Shown here one piece after another: positions 42,894 to 56,200 of a DNA stretch of 64,000 bases. A model generated the notes under the pieces. The model ran no database searches, was not told where the DNA came from, and worked only from the letters and a program-made list of their open reading frames with translations. The stretch lies in the NCBI GenBank assembly GCA_013180625.2, contig SNVD02013637.1, forward strand, positions 1 to 64,000, in the 5' to 3' direction. Made by a program: the position numbers and the translations under genes. The stretch is from Boswellia sacra (Eukaryota; Streptophyta; Magnoliopsida; Sapindales; Burseraceae). The stretch's first letter is position 1. Every line of letters starts with the position of its first letter.

Positions 42894-43754
42894 TCAGGCG
42901 GCCGCCTCGTCCTCCTCCTCATTGCCGCGAGTGATCAGCTGGATGAACTTCTTGATGTCCACACGGCCCTGCATGTCGACGGGCGCCTCGGCGAATATCT
43001 CGTCGCACTCCTTTTGCGAAAACTTCTCGCCCCAGGTGACGAGCGCGTGCTTGAGCAGCTCCTCCTTGCAGAAGCCGTCGCCCTCGTCGTACATGTTGAA
43101 GGCGTGCGCGATCACGTCCTCGTCGTCAGTGCCTTGAGCTCGGTCGCCGAAAATGGTGAGAAATGTGGTGAAATTGATTGGTCCCTGTGGGCGAGAGTCG
43201 TGCGTATTGCACAATGAATTTGGATTGCCGATCGCGAGCGCCAAATTGCATTGTGAGCGAGAGTGAACGGGACTGAGTTAGCGCTCAGTTGGAAAGATCG
43301 ATATCGAGTTTTTTTGTGTGAGTGATCAGCGGATTGTAACTCACCGGCGCCTCGCTGGCCATCTCGTCGAGTTCCTTGTCGGTGCAGAGGCGACCGAGCG
43401 CGTCGAAGGTGGCCCGGATGTCGTTCTTCGACACGATGCCGTCCTTGTCCGAGTCAATGAACTGGAAGGCCTCCTTGAACTGGGCCACCTGGTGCTGGGT
43501 GAACATGGCGAACACATTGGAGCCGCTGCGCTGGGCGCGCTTCTTCGAGGCCGAGCGTGCGGGCGCGTCCGCCGAGTCCTTCTCGGACTTCTTCGACTTG
43601 GTCTTCTTGACCTTGGTCACCTCCTTCTCGCCCTCCTCCGGCTAATTAAATGGTATGAGCACATTACAATTGGAGCCATTCAATTGATTAGCCAACTTGT
43701 TGCGCTCGCTCAAGCAACCTCACAGTCGCACGCAAAGCCACTCGAACTTACCAT
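42894..43754 (-). CDS. Mlc2: Myosin regulatory light chain 2 (muscle type), three coding exons
   Basis: The regulatory light chain binds the myosin II lever arm and tunes contraction through phosphorylation. Exons: 43754-43752 (the ATG alone, directly followed by GTAAGT), 43641-43345 and 43184-42894. Introns of 110 and 160 nt have GT-AG ends and all joins are in phase 0. The product has 196 residues: a Lys/Ser-rich N terminus, the kinase-site region KKRAQRSGSNVFAMF (the serine before Asn is kept; the preceding Thr of many light chains is Gly), EF-hand 1 with the loop DSDKDGIVSKND, then degenerate EF hands (PINFTTFLTIFGDRAQGTDD, GRVDIKKFIQLIT). This is the canonical layout and length. The end is EEEDEAAA. 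Identity is clear; muscle type rather than non-muscle is inferred from the N-terminal extension and SNVFAMF. Confidence 0.95.
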
Positions 43755-46716
43755 GGCGACTTTGTGGGTGTGCACACAAGTGTATCAAGAGAGAGAGATA
43801 AAGAGTTGGTTGAGATAGAGTCGATCGGTCGTTGAATAGAATTGTTTGCTGAACTGCTGGCCGGCAGACAGTTGGCTTTTGCTGAAAAGTACGAAATCAC
43901 TCGACTCGAGCGGCCGCGCATTCGCCAAACTCTCGCTTGCGCAACCTCGACGTGGTCGGCGACGTCGAGTAGCAAAGACAACATATGTCACACAAATGAA
44001 CACAAGCGCTCACACAGACTTAGAAATACCCACAAATCCAGTCGTTGATGATGAAACGCCGTCGCCGAGCGCGCGCAAAAGCGCTCCAGATGAATGTGGC
44101 CCACTCGAGAAAGGGTAATTTCCACCGCATTTTGCGCGCAAGGTGACCTAGCGGCGGCGACCATGTCAAAGCGACACAGAGCAGCGAATCAAGTCGACGA
44201 GTGGGAGAGCGGAGTCGAATCATAAGGAGCCCGAGGACGCGCTAATCCGGACGGAGATATGCGCGCCCAATGAGCACAATTGTTGTCGTGGGCCCGCGCG
44301 CAGTCTCGTCGTGTCGTCATTGCCAACTAGCCGGCAAGCTCGTTGCCGATTATTCTTATCCAAATCTCAGCCACGCCAACTGTATGCGTGTCTCTCATCC
44401 GCTCCGCTCGAGACCACACGCGCACGAGTCGGCGAGCCCTCGCTTTTTGTTTGTGTGTGTGTGTGCGTGGATGTTGCTTGAGCTTCGACCAATAACGCCC
44501 GCGGCGACTGCAAATAAGGCGACGCGCATAGGGTCGAATGCGCGCGGCCAACTGGCGAGCTCGTTGGGCGCGCTACATAGTTTCTGGATGCGTTCTAATT
44601 GTCGCGCATATGTGTGCGCCAGGCCGGGCGAGCGAGCGAGCAACCGAGTCGCCCAGTCAGTCGGTCTCATTGTGTCGGGCGCGTATTTGCCAGCACGCCA
44701 ACAAGCGAACACTCGCGCGTCGAGGTGCTACAAACATAATCGAGCGTAACTCCACTCGGCGCCCGTTCCAGGTTACTCGGGCGTCAGCTACACAAACGCC
44801 TTGCGGCTCGTCTAATTACATCTGTCTATGGGCTCGAGTACGCCTACCTGAGCGCTCAAGAATGTTGAGGACATTCTGTAGCCGAGCCTCCGGGCATTGT
44901 TCTGAGCTCGTCAAGGCTATGCGCACGCGACGAGCCCGCCAGATGCATGCAAATTGCGGCTCCTCCACCTTCGAGTTGCGGCCTTACGTTTCGCTCGAGT
45001 CCGGTCGCGCCCGAGGTGCCATCTCGTTGAGACTGCCGAACTCGACTGTTTATCGCCCGACTGTATATCCCGAGGTCACTCTCGGCATATGATAAGTCCG
45101 CCACAACTTTTGGGACCATCAATTAAGGCGTAATGACAGATAAAATAAACTGAGGAGGACGTACACTCGACGATCAACGATTTCAATGGGAAGCGGCGTC
45201 ACAAAGACAGCGCAGCGCTGAGAGCGTGACATTGAGCAGCTGTTGTGTGGAAAGAAGATCAGCTCGTTGGTAATTCATACAACTGCTCTATGGACTTTCT
45301 GGTGGTGCAACTCCGAGCGAACACAAGGCTTTTCCTGATTGATTCGAGTCGCTAGAACACTTGTTTCATTGCTTTTGACTCCGAAATCGAATCCAGATTG
45401 AGTCAGTATTACGCAGACGAATTAGTCACAATGATAGTGATGAAGTATTCGCAGGTACCGAGCGCGCGCTGAAGAGAAAAAAGGGCGCTGTCACCAGATG
45501 ATTGAGCCCACTCAATTACAATGATTGTGCCTAACAAAGATCGCGAAAATTAGTTGGCGGGGAAAAGCGACGGTGCACCAGAAATCAATCAGGTTTATTC
45601 TTATCGCACCATTGGGTGAGGGATAAAGATTTGCAGTCTGCTATAAGCTGGTGGTAGTTTTGACTTTCGGAGTGTAGTCAGGTGATTTGAGTGAGAAGGC
45701 TGAAACTTAGAGATGTGGAGTGAGAAACAAACAAGATGAGACAGTTGATTCCAATCATTCGCAACCTCGGTTGTCTGGCTCGGATTCGAGGCGAGCTCTG
45801 CGGTTCTCTGCGTTGATACGCCTCTCTCCATGGACTCCGCAGACTCTCGCAACCAAATCAGCTTCCGGTTTCTTGTAACAGAGCGACAGTCCAACATGCG
45901 CACTCACAATTTACAATTTCACTACATGGGATCCTTCATCATCAAATTTGTGTGTTATGTCTGCAACAATCGTTAAAATGATCTTTTTATATACGGACTC
46001 TACTCTGTCTTTTTGCAAGTGTCAATACAAATCAACCCCACAGCATCTATCCTCTATCAATATTTCTTCAACTTCGACCAGTTAGACCAGTTAGATGCTG
46101 AGAGTCTGGTCTTTGCTCGAATGTGTCTTGGGCATTCTGTTGCACACTTATGTTTTCGTGGACGACACATTTTCCGAATAGATTGATTTAATTAACTTCC
46201 GCTACCGATTCTGGACATTCCTCTCCAGGTTTTCCGTCTCCAACCGCCTCCTGAGTCAGTCAAGGTCCAGGAAATAATTGTTAAAGATCCGCTAGGACAC
46301 ATCTGTGTCCTTTCAATGATTTCATCGCTCAGTCTATGACTTGTGCCGTTTACGCAAACCTACTGCAATCGGAAAGATGTTTGTACCCGAAATGAGCACA
46401 CTGAATCAATATCCACTACCAATCAAGTCTTGAAATGATAGACTGCGCCAGGAAGAAGCTCGCAGGGCTTCTTCGAGTCAGATATCTAGAGTAAGTCCTT
46501 TCAGGACTTTGTCAGCGAGCGAAGACAACGCGCTGCATCGAGAATGTCGAGGCGCTGGAAACTACGAATTTGGTTCGATGAACTCTGCCCAGAGCCTCCA
46601 GCTGTTAGGTGACATCGTCAATGCTTCAGCAATATAGACAACCATTCAGTTGAAGATGATTCACGCAATTCCGATTTGCCTGTCACCAGGTGTGCGATCC
46701 GCTCAACACGACCGCA

Positions 46717-46899
46717 ATGAGCGATTTGAGTACTTCCCGAGAGCCGGAAGTGATTAAGCTGACAGTTGCCGAACTCGAGCGTCTTTTGTGTCAACTGATC
46801 AAGTTGTGTGCAGCAAAATTGGCATCATCGGGCGGAGTGCGATATGATTTGTATGTCGGCCCCGATGACAGGCCTAAGCTAGCGCGAACTTGTCCGTAA
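46717..46899 (+). CDS. Possible small protein, 60 codons (uncertain)
   Basis: An ATG at 46717 opens a frame ending at TAA 46897. It contains an amphipathic, leucine-rich stretch (EVIKLTVAELERLLCQLIKL) followed by a charged end. It is the only frame in this intergenic region whose composition looks protein-like rather than repeat-driven. No homologue is known to me. It could be an exon, a micropeptide or chance. Confidence 0.25.
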   Translation: MSDLSTSREPEVIKLTVAELERLLCQLIKLCAAKLASSGGVRYDLYVGPDDRPKLARTCP

Positions 46900-47054
46900 T
46901 CTATGGGCGAGGTCGCGTTAAGGAGCAGAGCTGAGCGGAAAAAATGCTGTGAACACTGGCGGCTCTTGCGAGCGAGCGAGCGAGCGAGTGAGCTGCAGGT
47001 GAGAAGAGGGCATTTGGTGGAATCTGGAAGTTGGAGAAGAAGACGAGTGTTGAG

Positions 47055-47060
47055 TTTATT
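47055..47060 (-). terminator. Poly(A) signal AATAAA of the Ig gene
   Basis: Minus-strand AATAAA about 330 nt beyond the reconstructed stop codon at 47389. Confidence 0.45.
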
Positions 47061-47388
47061 TGGGGACATCTGCAAGTGTTTATGTGGCGCGCATACGAGG
47101 TCATTAAGTTATAAAAAGTGCGAGTGGTGTTCGGGTGGAGGCGGCGCATTCTTGAGGCGAGACCGTGTGGTCTTATCAGGCCAGAGAGATCGGCTCAGAT
47201 TATCAAAATGCGACTAACACAGAATGTGGCTGGCGAGCGAGCGGGCGCGCGATATGGTTACACAGTCGTTAGAGCGGCGGCCCGGGCCAGAGAGTTGAGT
47301 GTGTGGGCGAGCCATAGCGGAGAGTGCGATGTGTGAGCTCGCGTTGGCGGTGCCATATGAAGGAGTGCGTAATAATTTGGCCGGCTCG

Positions 47389-50300
47389 TTAAGTGGCCAG
47401 GTGCCAATGGAGGCGCCGCCGAGTGGCGAGCGCCACCAGAAGGGCGGCCAGCTGACAGGAGACCAGAGTGAGTGGTGTCGGCGGCGGCCGGCCAGCGCTG
47501 GCGGCCACTTGGTCGGCGAGTTCCATGTTCTGCGCCCTGTTCGGCTGCTGGCTGTTGGCCAGCAGGGCGGCTGCAAAAGTGGTCGCGATTCGGGGGCGAA
47601 GCGACGACCGGAACGAGCGAGCCACGACGTCCAGTGTGTTTAAGTGATATCGATGTTTGTTAGTGGGCCGGTCGGAGTTTTTTTTACGGTGGCACTGGAG
47701 CGCGCGCAGAGTTGAGATAAAATCACGCGCGCTAAATCATCAACACACTCACCTGGCCGGTAGATTATGCTGCGCCTGTTGTCGGCGTACCTGCTCAGCT
47801 CCAGATTGGTCAGCGCGATGAGACACTCAAAGTAGATCTCGGGCTGCGCTGGCGTCGCCGTCGTCGCCACTGCCTCGCTCGAGTTGCCATTCAGCTGGGC
47901 GGCCGCCTGATCGAATGGGTGCTGTTGTTGTTGTTGTTGTTGTTGTTGCAAGTGGAGCAGTTGTTGGTGTTGGTGTTGATGTTGTTGTTGTAGTTGTTGC
48001 TGGTGTTGCTGTTGCTGGAGGCGAGCGAGCAGCTCGTCGTCGTCCAGCACACTGGTCACCTGGACGCGGAATAGACCCGAGACGGAGTCGCGCTCGATGC
48101 GAGTGTCCAGCTTGGCCAGCTTCTCGGGGTGCGAGCCGTCGAGCTTGGCGAGCCGGTAGATGCTGACCTCGGGCACGGGAAAGACTTGGTCGATATCACA
48201 GACGAGCTTGAGGCCGTAGGGCGAGCGCCTGACGGGCGCGGCCGCCAGTTGGCCGCCAGTGCGCGCGCTCGCCGCCTGGTGGCGCGCGCGCACCTGGCCG
48301 ACGTTCACGTAGTCGATGGCCGACGGCTCGGGCAGCTGCTGGTGCGGGGGCGGGGCCGGGCCCGAGGGCTGCCGGTTCTCGAGCGCCGACTGGCGGAGGC
48401 GGTAGGCTGCGGGTAGTTGCGACTGGGGCTGGGACTGGGGCTGGAGCTGAGGCTGGAGCTGGGGCTGGGGCTGGAGCTGGGGCTGGGCCAGCTGGAGGAG
48501 ACGGTCGCGCTGGATGGCGTACAGGTGCGCCAGGTTGGCGCGCGTCGCGTTGAAGCTGAAGTTGCGCGGGGGCGCTGGGCGCGCACAGATCCAAGTGCAG
48601 GTGCAGGTGCAGGTGCAGGTGCAGGTGCGGGTAGAGGTGAATGTTAGTGGGCCGGCGAGCGGGCGCACGTCAAGGCGAGGTTATCAGTGGCGCACACTTA
48701 CTGTAAACAATCATCTTCTTCGACTTGGAGTCGTCGTTGAGCGACGATATGGCCGAGCAGGTGTACTTGCCTGCGATCGCGATCGGGCCGATTGGGCGCG
48801 TGGGCGGCGGCCAGAAGTCGAGCGGTCAGGTGGGCGGCGGAGTTTGTGCGGGCAGTCAGTCAGCATGATGGTCGTGATGGTGGCGGCCCTCGAGCTATGT
48901 GTGTGTGTGTGTGTGTGTGTACATTGTGCGCGAACGGCGCACGCACGAGAGTGGCGCCATTCGCACGGGCAATTAAGCGGCGGCCGTGGCCGGCCGAGTT
49001 CGACTCGACGGCCAAGTGGCCGGCAATTTAGATAAGCGGCGGCGGCGGCGGCGAGAGCGCGTCGCGAGCTTGTTACCTGAGCGCAAATGTGGGCCACTCG
49101 AGCGGGCCAATGTTGTGGCGCTCGAGTGGCCGCAAATGCGCCATATTCACGCACACTCGCTAATCGTGCGAGAGCGGCCGCGCTCGACGTCGCGGTGGGC
49201 GGCCCCGCTTGAGCGGGGGCGGGGTCATCAGCGAGCAGCCAGCCAGCCAAACTCACCTCCGAGCTCTTTGGTGGGCCGCACGAGCTTGAAGCCCGCGGCC
49301 AGTGTCCGGTTGACGCTCGTCTCGCCGTCGGCCAGGTGCGCCTGAGCGTCGACGAGCGCGGACTCGTTGACGGGCGCCAGCACGGGCACGATGTAGGCGC
49401 GATACTGGGGCGCGATGGAGCGCTTGTTCAGCTCGGGGATCCACTGGTAGATGGGCTCCATGCGCTCGTCGTGGTGCCACTTGACAATGAGATTCTTGTC
49501 GCGCTGCTGGTCGTAGCTCACGAGGCACTCGAAGGTGATCTGCGCGGGCGACGCCGCTTGCGAGGATGCCGACTCGCCGGCCAGCCCCACGAGACTCGCA
49601 GCCTCGGGCTGTTGCGGCTGCAGCTGCAGCTGCTGCTGCTGCTGCTGCTGGCCATTCGGATCACGAGCCCGGCCCACGCTGGCGCCGTTGCGCGCCCCAC
49701 TTCCGGCCGACGCTGGCGTCTGGCCGCTCCAGTGGGCGCGCGGCGTCTGATTGGCGTTGCTGGCGGCGGGCTGGTCGATAACAAGCAAATCGGGCACATT
49801 GAGGCGTTGCACTTGCACGGCGAGCGTTGCTGTGTGCGAGTGTGTGCGAGTTTGTGTGTGACCAGGGCCGCCGTGACGGGGCGCCATATTCAGCCCGTCG
49901 AGTTGGCGACGGCGGCGGCAGTTCCGGTGGTGGGGAGATAATGTGCGGGTTAGTTGCGTGCGCGGTCGTGATTGTGCGCGCCGTCGGTGCGCTATGTGTG
50001 TGTTTGTGCGCGCGAGCTATGTGCCTCGCAGAGTTGGCTCAATGCAGAGCGTGCGAGCGCTAGAGACAGAGAGCATTGTCGTGCAAACTCAAGTGGCCTC
50101 TGCAGTGGCGCCGACGCCGCCGCCGCCACGAGCGCATTTTTGTGACACATTTCCATGGCGCCGCGCCGACGGTGTGTCACGAACAAATGCGCGCACAGCC
50201 AAATGCAAATCTCCGACCGCAACGAGTCGGCGGGCTCGTCGCTCTGGCTGATAGCCGGCCAACGGCGACGACGACCACGACCAGGGCCAGCTTGCGGCCG

Positions 50301-53221
50301 CCGATGAGAGCCACTAGATAAGGCGCTCATTTGCATATCGCTCGGCCGCTCACATAAATTTTGCATCGGCCCGACGTCGGCGCGCTCGTCGCTGTCGCCA
50401 AAGCCGAGGCCACTTGTCGGCGGCGGCGGTGGCGCGCGCACCTGTCAAGCGGGTCAGCCGCGAGCGGCGGCCCGGCGCCGGTCAAGTCCGAGGTGATTAT
50501 GCGGCGCCCGTTGATTTGGCCTCTGCGGCGGCGGCGGCGGCGGCGCGGACGATGAGTCAGAGAGGCGCCCCTTTGGCCACTCGAGGCGTCAGCCAGTCGG
50601 CGCATTTACGCTCCAGTGGCTCGGTCCCCGAGCGGCTCTCAGGTGGCGCCTCCGAGTCGGGCGGCGAGGCGCGTCCGCACACACGAGTGCTTCCGAGATT
50701 GGAAATCGAATTCGCGCGCTCAGCCGGGCGTCCGGGTCGCCAATTTGCAGTCGGCAGTCTGCAGTCGCGAGTTGCGAGCGGGCCGTCGCCTCAAGAGAGC
50801 GCGAGGTTCGCGTCCAAATTGATCAATTTGTCTCCTCGAGTTCGTTGGAGGCGCATGGTCGGCGCATCGTCGGGCGCTGTGTGGCTCTGGCCGACGTGAT
50901 TGAATAATGACGAAGCCGCCGCTCGCAGTCGGGCCGCGACAAAACTGCAAATCAATCATCGACTGGGCCAGAAGGAGTTGGGCGCGTGTGCGACATCATT
51001 ACGAGCGGCGCCCGAACTCGGCCCCAGTGCGGCCCAGTTCATTGGGGGCCGTCGCCGTCAGCGTCGCCACCGCCGCCAACAACTACAACAACAACAACAA
51101 CAACAACAACATTGCCGCCGCGAACAACAACAACAACAACGACGACGAGAACATTTGTGAGTCAGAGTTCATGCGAATTACGTGGCTCCACTTTCGAATC
51201 ATCTCGACGTGGCCGCCGCTGAGCGCAAGCAATCGATTAATATTGAGTTTGCACTCCTCGAGCTCGTGCGCGCCGGCGCCACCAAATTGGCGACCGGGCG
51301 CGCGAATTGGGTCGCGTGCATTCGCTCGCTTCGCGCGCGCACTGCCAAACGGAACGAATTTGCATTCCGGGCGCCGCGGCGCAGAGCCCACTGCGCCACG
51401 CCCACCCGGCCGGCGGGCCCACACCTGGGGCGCGGGCGTGCGCGGGCCCGAGGCGTACGTGCGCGCAGTCGGGCGCACACTGGCGCTCCTCGACCCCAAG
51501 AGAATTGGCTCGGCCGGGGCCTCACACTAGCGCCACGGCTCCAGCCACTTCCGCCCGGCCACTCCGCCGCCGGAAGATGAAAAGGTCCGCCCGCGCGCCG
51601 GGGCACTTGCTCGTGCTGGTGCCCGTCTCCTTCCTGCTCGTCTTGTGGCGCTCGTGGCGCTCGTCCAATTTCAATCTCGACCCCATCGGCGGCCATTTTT
51701 TATGGCGCAATTGTGGGCAGCGCGCCATTGTCGCCGGCGCGACTCGGAAGTGGTCGCGCGGACCGCCCGAAAGTTTCTCGTGGCGGCGCGCGCGAGGCCA
51801 ACGAGTGGACGAGACAGGAATTTCATCTCGGCCGCTCGTTAGCCTCAAACGAGACGCACAGGCCGACGCTCGTCCGTCCGGTCGGTCGGTCGGCGGACGA
51901 CAACGAGCGCGAGAATTTGTCCCCCGACGTGCGCGACGAGCGCACTTTAAAGTGGACACTCGGAGTGCGCGCGGGCCAATCAGAAGTGGGCGATTGAAAC
52001 AGTCGGCCGGGCGGGAGATTGAAAAAGTTGGTAATTTAATAAATCTCCACCCCTCGAGTGACAACGAGGTCGCCCTCGAGCCTCGTTGGCGCGCTCCTCC
52101 GTCCGCTCGTCGGCTCGTCCGCGGCGCCAGTCTCGCACCGGCCGCGCCCATTTGCACGCGATGACCGCATACACTGGCCGCCCCCGCCGCCCGCGCCGCC
52201 GCCCACGCGCAACACGTCCGCCGGCCGATCGGTCGAGGCGCAGTCACGCCGCTGGCCGAAAGACTCGCGTGCACCACGATCGCGCTCGCGGGGCCGACCC
52301 CATGCAGACGCGCGCGCCGATCCAATCAATCAATCAATCAATTGAGCGGATGAAATTGAGTAGCCGCGCCGACGCCCACACGCTGGCGATCCAAATCCTT
52401 CAGAGAGAGAGAGAGAGTCGACGGCGCGCGTGCGCCTCGCCTGACGCTCATCATAATGCCATTTCGGCGTCGTCGGCGCTGCTAGTCGTTGGCGGCGGCG
52501 GCGGCGGCGGCATCGCCTCGACGGTACGCGAGCGTCGGCCCCAGTCAGAGGCGGACGCGAGCCCAGACGCAAATACGAACACAAACGCCAACACCGACGC
52601 CATCGATCACACGCCGCCGAGCACGCGCCCCATTGCTCGTGGCGCGCCGGAGGGGTCTGCATGCGGGCGCGCTGGCGGCGGCCGTTCGCCCGAATTAAAA
52701 ATCATGATTGCAGACGTGCACGCGGCCAGGCCGACGATTATGCAGCGAGCGCAAATACTGCGCCGGACGCGCACGTGCGCCTCGCGCGTCGCCGTTTCGC
52801 CTCGTCGATGGGCGCGAGCGCCGCCGGAAGTGGCCGCCGACTTGGCACACAATTAACGTGCAAGTGGCGAGTTTTTTGCCAAATTAGATTACAGTGCGCG
52901 CGCGTGCAGAGCCGCTCGAGCGCCGGCCACTTCTTCGCCGCGCTAGTCCATCATTTCGCGTGGGGCGCCATTGTTGCGCAACACTCGAGCGCTCGAGTCC
53001 AAATTGGATCAGCGCCGGGCCGCTTCTCGAGACGATGTGCGCCCGTTTGCCGCCCCCGCGCGCCCACGTTAGCAGCCATTTGGGGCTGGCGTGGGCGTGG
53101 GCGTGGGCGCGAGGCGGCCGCCCGGTGGCCAATCGAGCGCGCGGCTCGCCTCAAATTAGATTAGACGATCGACAGCGCAGCGAGTGCGAGCGAGGCGCCC
53201 GGCGCACTGCTCGAGTCCTCA

Positions 53222-53253
<32 letters not shown>

Positions 53254-56200
53254 TGATGAATCGCGAGCGCGCGAGTATTTGCATTCGCGAGCGAGCGCAG
53301 TGTCAGGACAAACTGACGCACCTGTCGTGCGTCGTCGACGGAGGCGCGCACCAGTTTGCGTGTCTTGAGCGCGCGCCGCCCGGGCAATCCAATATTGATT
53401 CTGGGCGGCCGTGCGGCGAGATCCATTAGTTTGATTGCACGGGCGACTTGCAGGCGCACGTCGCCGTCGTCGCCGTCGTCGCGAGGTCGAGGCTGGTCCG
53501 GAAATCGGGGGTGCCCTCGACTTGGCAACTGATTGGAAGTGACAATCTCGTTGCTGATATGCATGCCATTGGCGGGACATCTCGGCCATGCGGGCCCAGC
53601 TCCTTGCGCGCACGCACGTCAATCTGGCCAACTGGGCGGCCGCCGAGCGCTTCTAATTGTCGTCGCCGTCGTCGTGGTCGCGCCCTCGACGACGACGACG
53701 AGCGTGACGAGCAACTCGGCGAACACACATTTCATTTCCGGCGCGAAGGCCGCCGCGCCCGGCCGGCGAGAACAAATTAAAAGTCGCCACTTTTTCCTCA
53801 ACTCAACTCTGATTGGATTCCGGGCCCAAATCGCACGCTCGCCCAAATCTGTGTCCTTGCCCGCGAGCGCCCGCCCGCACGCCCGAGACCTGGGCGCCCG
53901 CGCTGACCGGCCGCCCGCATGCACGACTGCGCGCCGCCAACGCTCCGCCGGCTCCAAATTAGCTTTTGGGCCGCGCAACCGCCACTTCCGGCCGCGCGTA
54001 TGTCGGCGCCGGGGACATGCGGACACACAAAGTTGCCGCTGCTAAGCAACTCGCGACCGAGCGCGGACTTTTCGCGCTGCTCGGCGCCAGTTTAATTTTG
54101 CGACCCCGGCGCCCAAAATTCCGTCGCTATTGCGTAAGCCACGCCGAGCTCTCACACTCGGCCAGCCAAATTGCGAGCGGCCCTGATTGAGCCTCAGCCA
54201 GATCCTGGGCTTTGGCTTTGGCTCTGGTGCGCGCCAAAGCGGAAGGCAGAGATTTCAATGGGGGCCGCTCTCAGGTGGGCGGCGCTCCAGAGCGCCCCTA
54301 TGGCGGGCACGCCTCCAGCGGCCGTTTGCGCAGGTTAATTGATGCCCGCTCATTAGAGGGCCGCTGGTGCGCGTCACTTCGGGTCCGTCAGGCCACTGAT
54401 GGCTTTGGTCGGCGGCGCCAGCGAGCCCGTTAATTGGAGGTGCCATCGAGGCCGTCGAGAGCTCACCTGTGCGGCACTGTCCAGATCGGCCGATCGCGCG
54501 CCCTCGCCGGGTCGCGTTTGTCATTTTTCAGTTTGCCTCGTCGCGGGGGCGTCTTGTGCTCGGCGCGCCGGCACTCAGTCCCAAGAGAGCGCCGCCAGTG
54601 AGTGGCGCCCAACTCTTGGGTCATTAGTCATCCGCCCGCCGGGCCAACTGGATGGCCAGGTGGACAGGTGAAGGCGCGACTGCGGCTCGAGGCCGTCGGG
54701 TGAAAGGCGCTCGCAATAAAGAGTACCGACAGCGGGCGGAACTCGCGCGCTTTAGCTTGAGCTAATGGCTCGGGCCGGGGTCGCTTGGCTTTGGCGAGGC
54801 CAGAAATATGGCCGCACCGTCGCGACTCGAGCGACTCGAGTCGGGCCGCGTCACTGGGGCGCCGATGGGCGAGCACACGAGTCGCGCGGACGATCGCGCT
54901 CTGGCTCGGCGCGACGAAGATGGATGAGCGGCGCGCGATAATCATTCGCTGGCGCAATTGTTCTGGGCGCCGACCGTTTGTTTGTTTCTTTGCTCGTGGC
55001 CGCCGCCGCCGCTCGTCGCCAAGAACAGGTAGGTCGCCCGGGCGAATGCGTCGCGCGCCCCCGCCCGCGTGCCCGCATGCTGCCGGGAGCGTAATTGGGG
55101 CCGACGGCGACGTCGGCGGGGGCGGCGCGGAGCTCGAGGCGCCCCAGTGGCCGATATCATTAGGGCTCCGTGAAACAAAACACGCGATTGAAGCGCGCGC
55201 GTGTCAATAACGATCACTTGGCGCCAGTGACGACGACGACGACGACGACGACGACCGAACGACGACGACGATCGGGTGCATCAACTCCGATCGGCGCGAG
55301 GCGCGATTGGCTCCTGGCGACGACGAGCCGAAACTGAAAACGGCACGCGCCCAGACTAATTTGCGGGCCGCGCGCGTGCCTCACGCGACCCAGGCCGCCT
55401 GTTCGGGCTCGTCGGCGAGCGTGGCGTCTCGTCGGTTGTCACCTGTCGCCACGGACCCGTATCATGACTGCGGCTCACCTGCGCGCGCGCAGCGCACAGT
55501 CTGTGTGCGCTCGGAGTGGCGCGGGGACGCGTGTCGAGTCGCGCCCAGTGACAGGCGGCCCACGCGACAGCTCGCCCTCTTGTGTGTGCCCCTATGTCGA
55601 GGCTGGAAATCTTGATCGGCCGCTGTCAGAGACACGCGCGCTGGGCCCGCGACTCGCGCATTCATCGCTGCGGCGCACTTCCGGCGGCGGCGACGGCGCC
55701 TCAAAAGTGCGTCAGCGCGCTGGCTCGCGAGCCGCACGGGACTGATGGAGGCGCGCGGGCGGCCGGCACAATTAGATCCGAATCTCTGCGCTCTCGTGCG
55801 CGCTAATGATTTGGGCCGCGTCGCTCGCTCGCTCGCTCGCTGGCTCGCACGGCCGCGGGGACTCGGCCGAGCGCGCGGCTTATCTCGCGCCTCCATCGAC
55901 TCGGGCCGACTTTGGGCGGCGCTCGATAACAAGTAGCGAGATTAGCGCTTGGCCGTGCGCCGACCAGCCGAGCGGCCAGCCAGCGAGCCAGCGAGTCAGC
56001 GAGCCAGCCAGCCAGCCAGAAGAGTTGCGCGAGTCGGGGCGCCCCGAGAGCCGAGGCGAGTGGAGCGCCGGTTGACGCGGCCGCCAATTGATACATTGAG
56101 TGTCAGTGGATTCGGAGCGTCCGCGCGCGATCGTGAATATCTGGCCGCCGCCGCCGCCGCCGCCGCCCAGGTCGCCGAGGCCGTGATTGTGGCGGCGGCG

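Larger units (their letters stand above)
43755..47388. other. 3.6-kb GC-rich region between myosin light chain and Ig gene
   Basis: Upstream region of the myosin light chain and 3' UTR of the Ig gene, whose AATAAA lies on the minus strand at 47055-47060. Muscle enhancers would be expected here, but no MEF2 consensus was found by eye. A 60-codon plus-strand frame at 46717 is listed separately. Other frames look accidental. Confidence 0.4.

Noticed and set aside
48196..48668. Other minus- and plus-strand frames across Ig exon 4
   Set aside because: Shadow frames of the Gln/Pro repeats; only the frame continuous with the Ig exons has conserved cysteines and splice phases.
49885..49887. ATG giving an alternative start of the Ig gene
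   Set aside because: In frame, but it lies in a CA/Thr-His-rich leader without signal peptide; the spliced exon at 59453 gives a textbook signal peptide in the correct phase. Kept only as an alternative.
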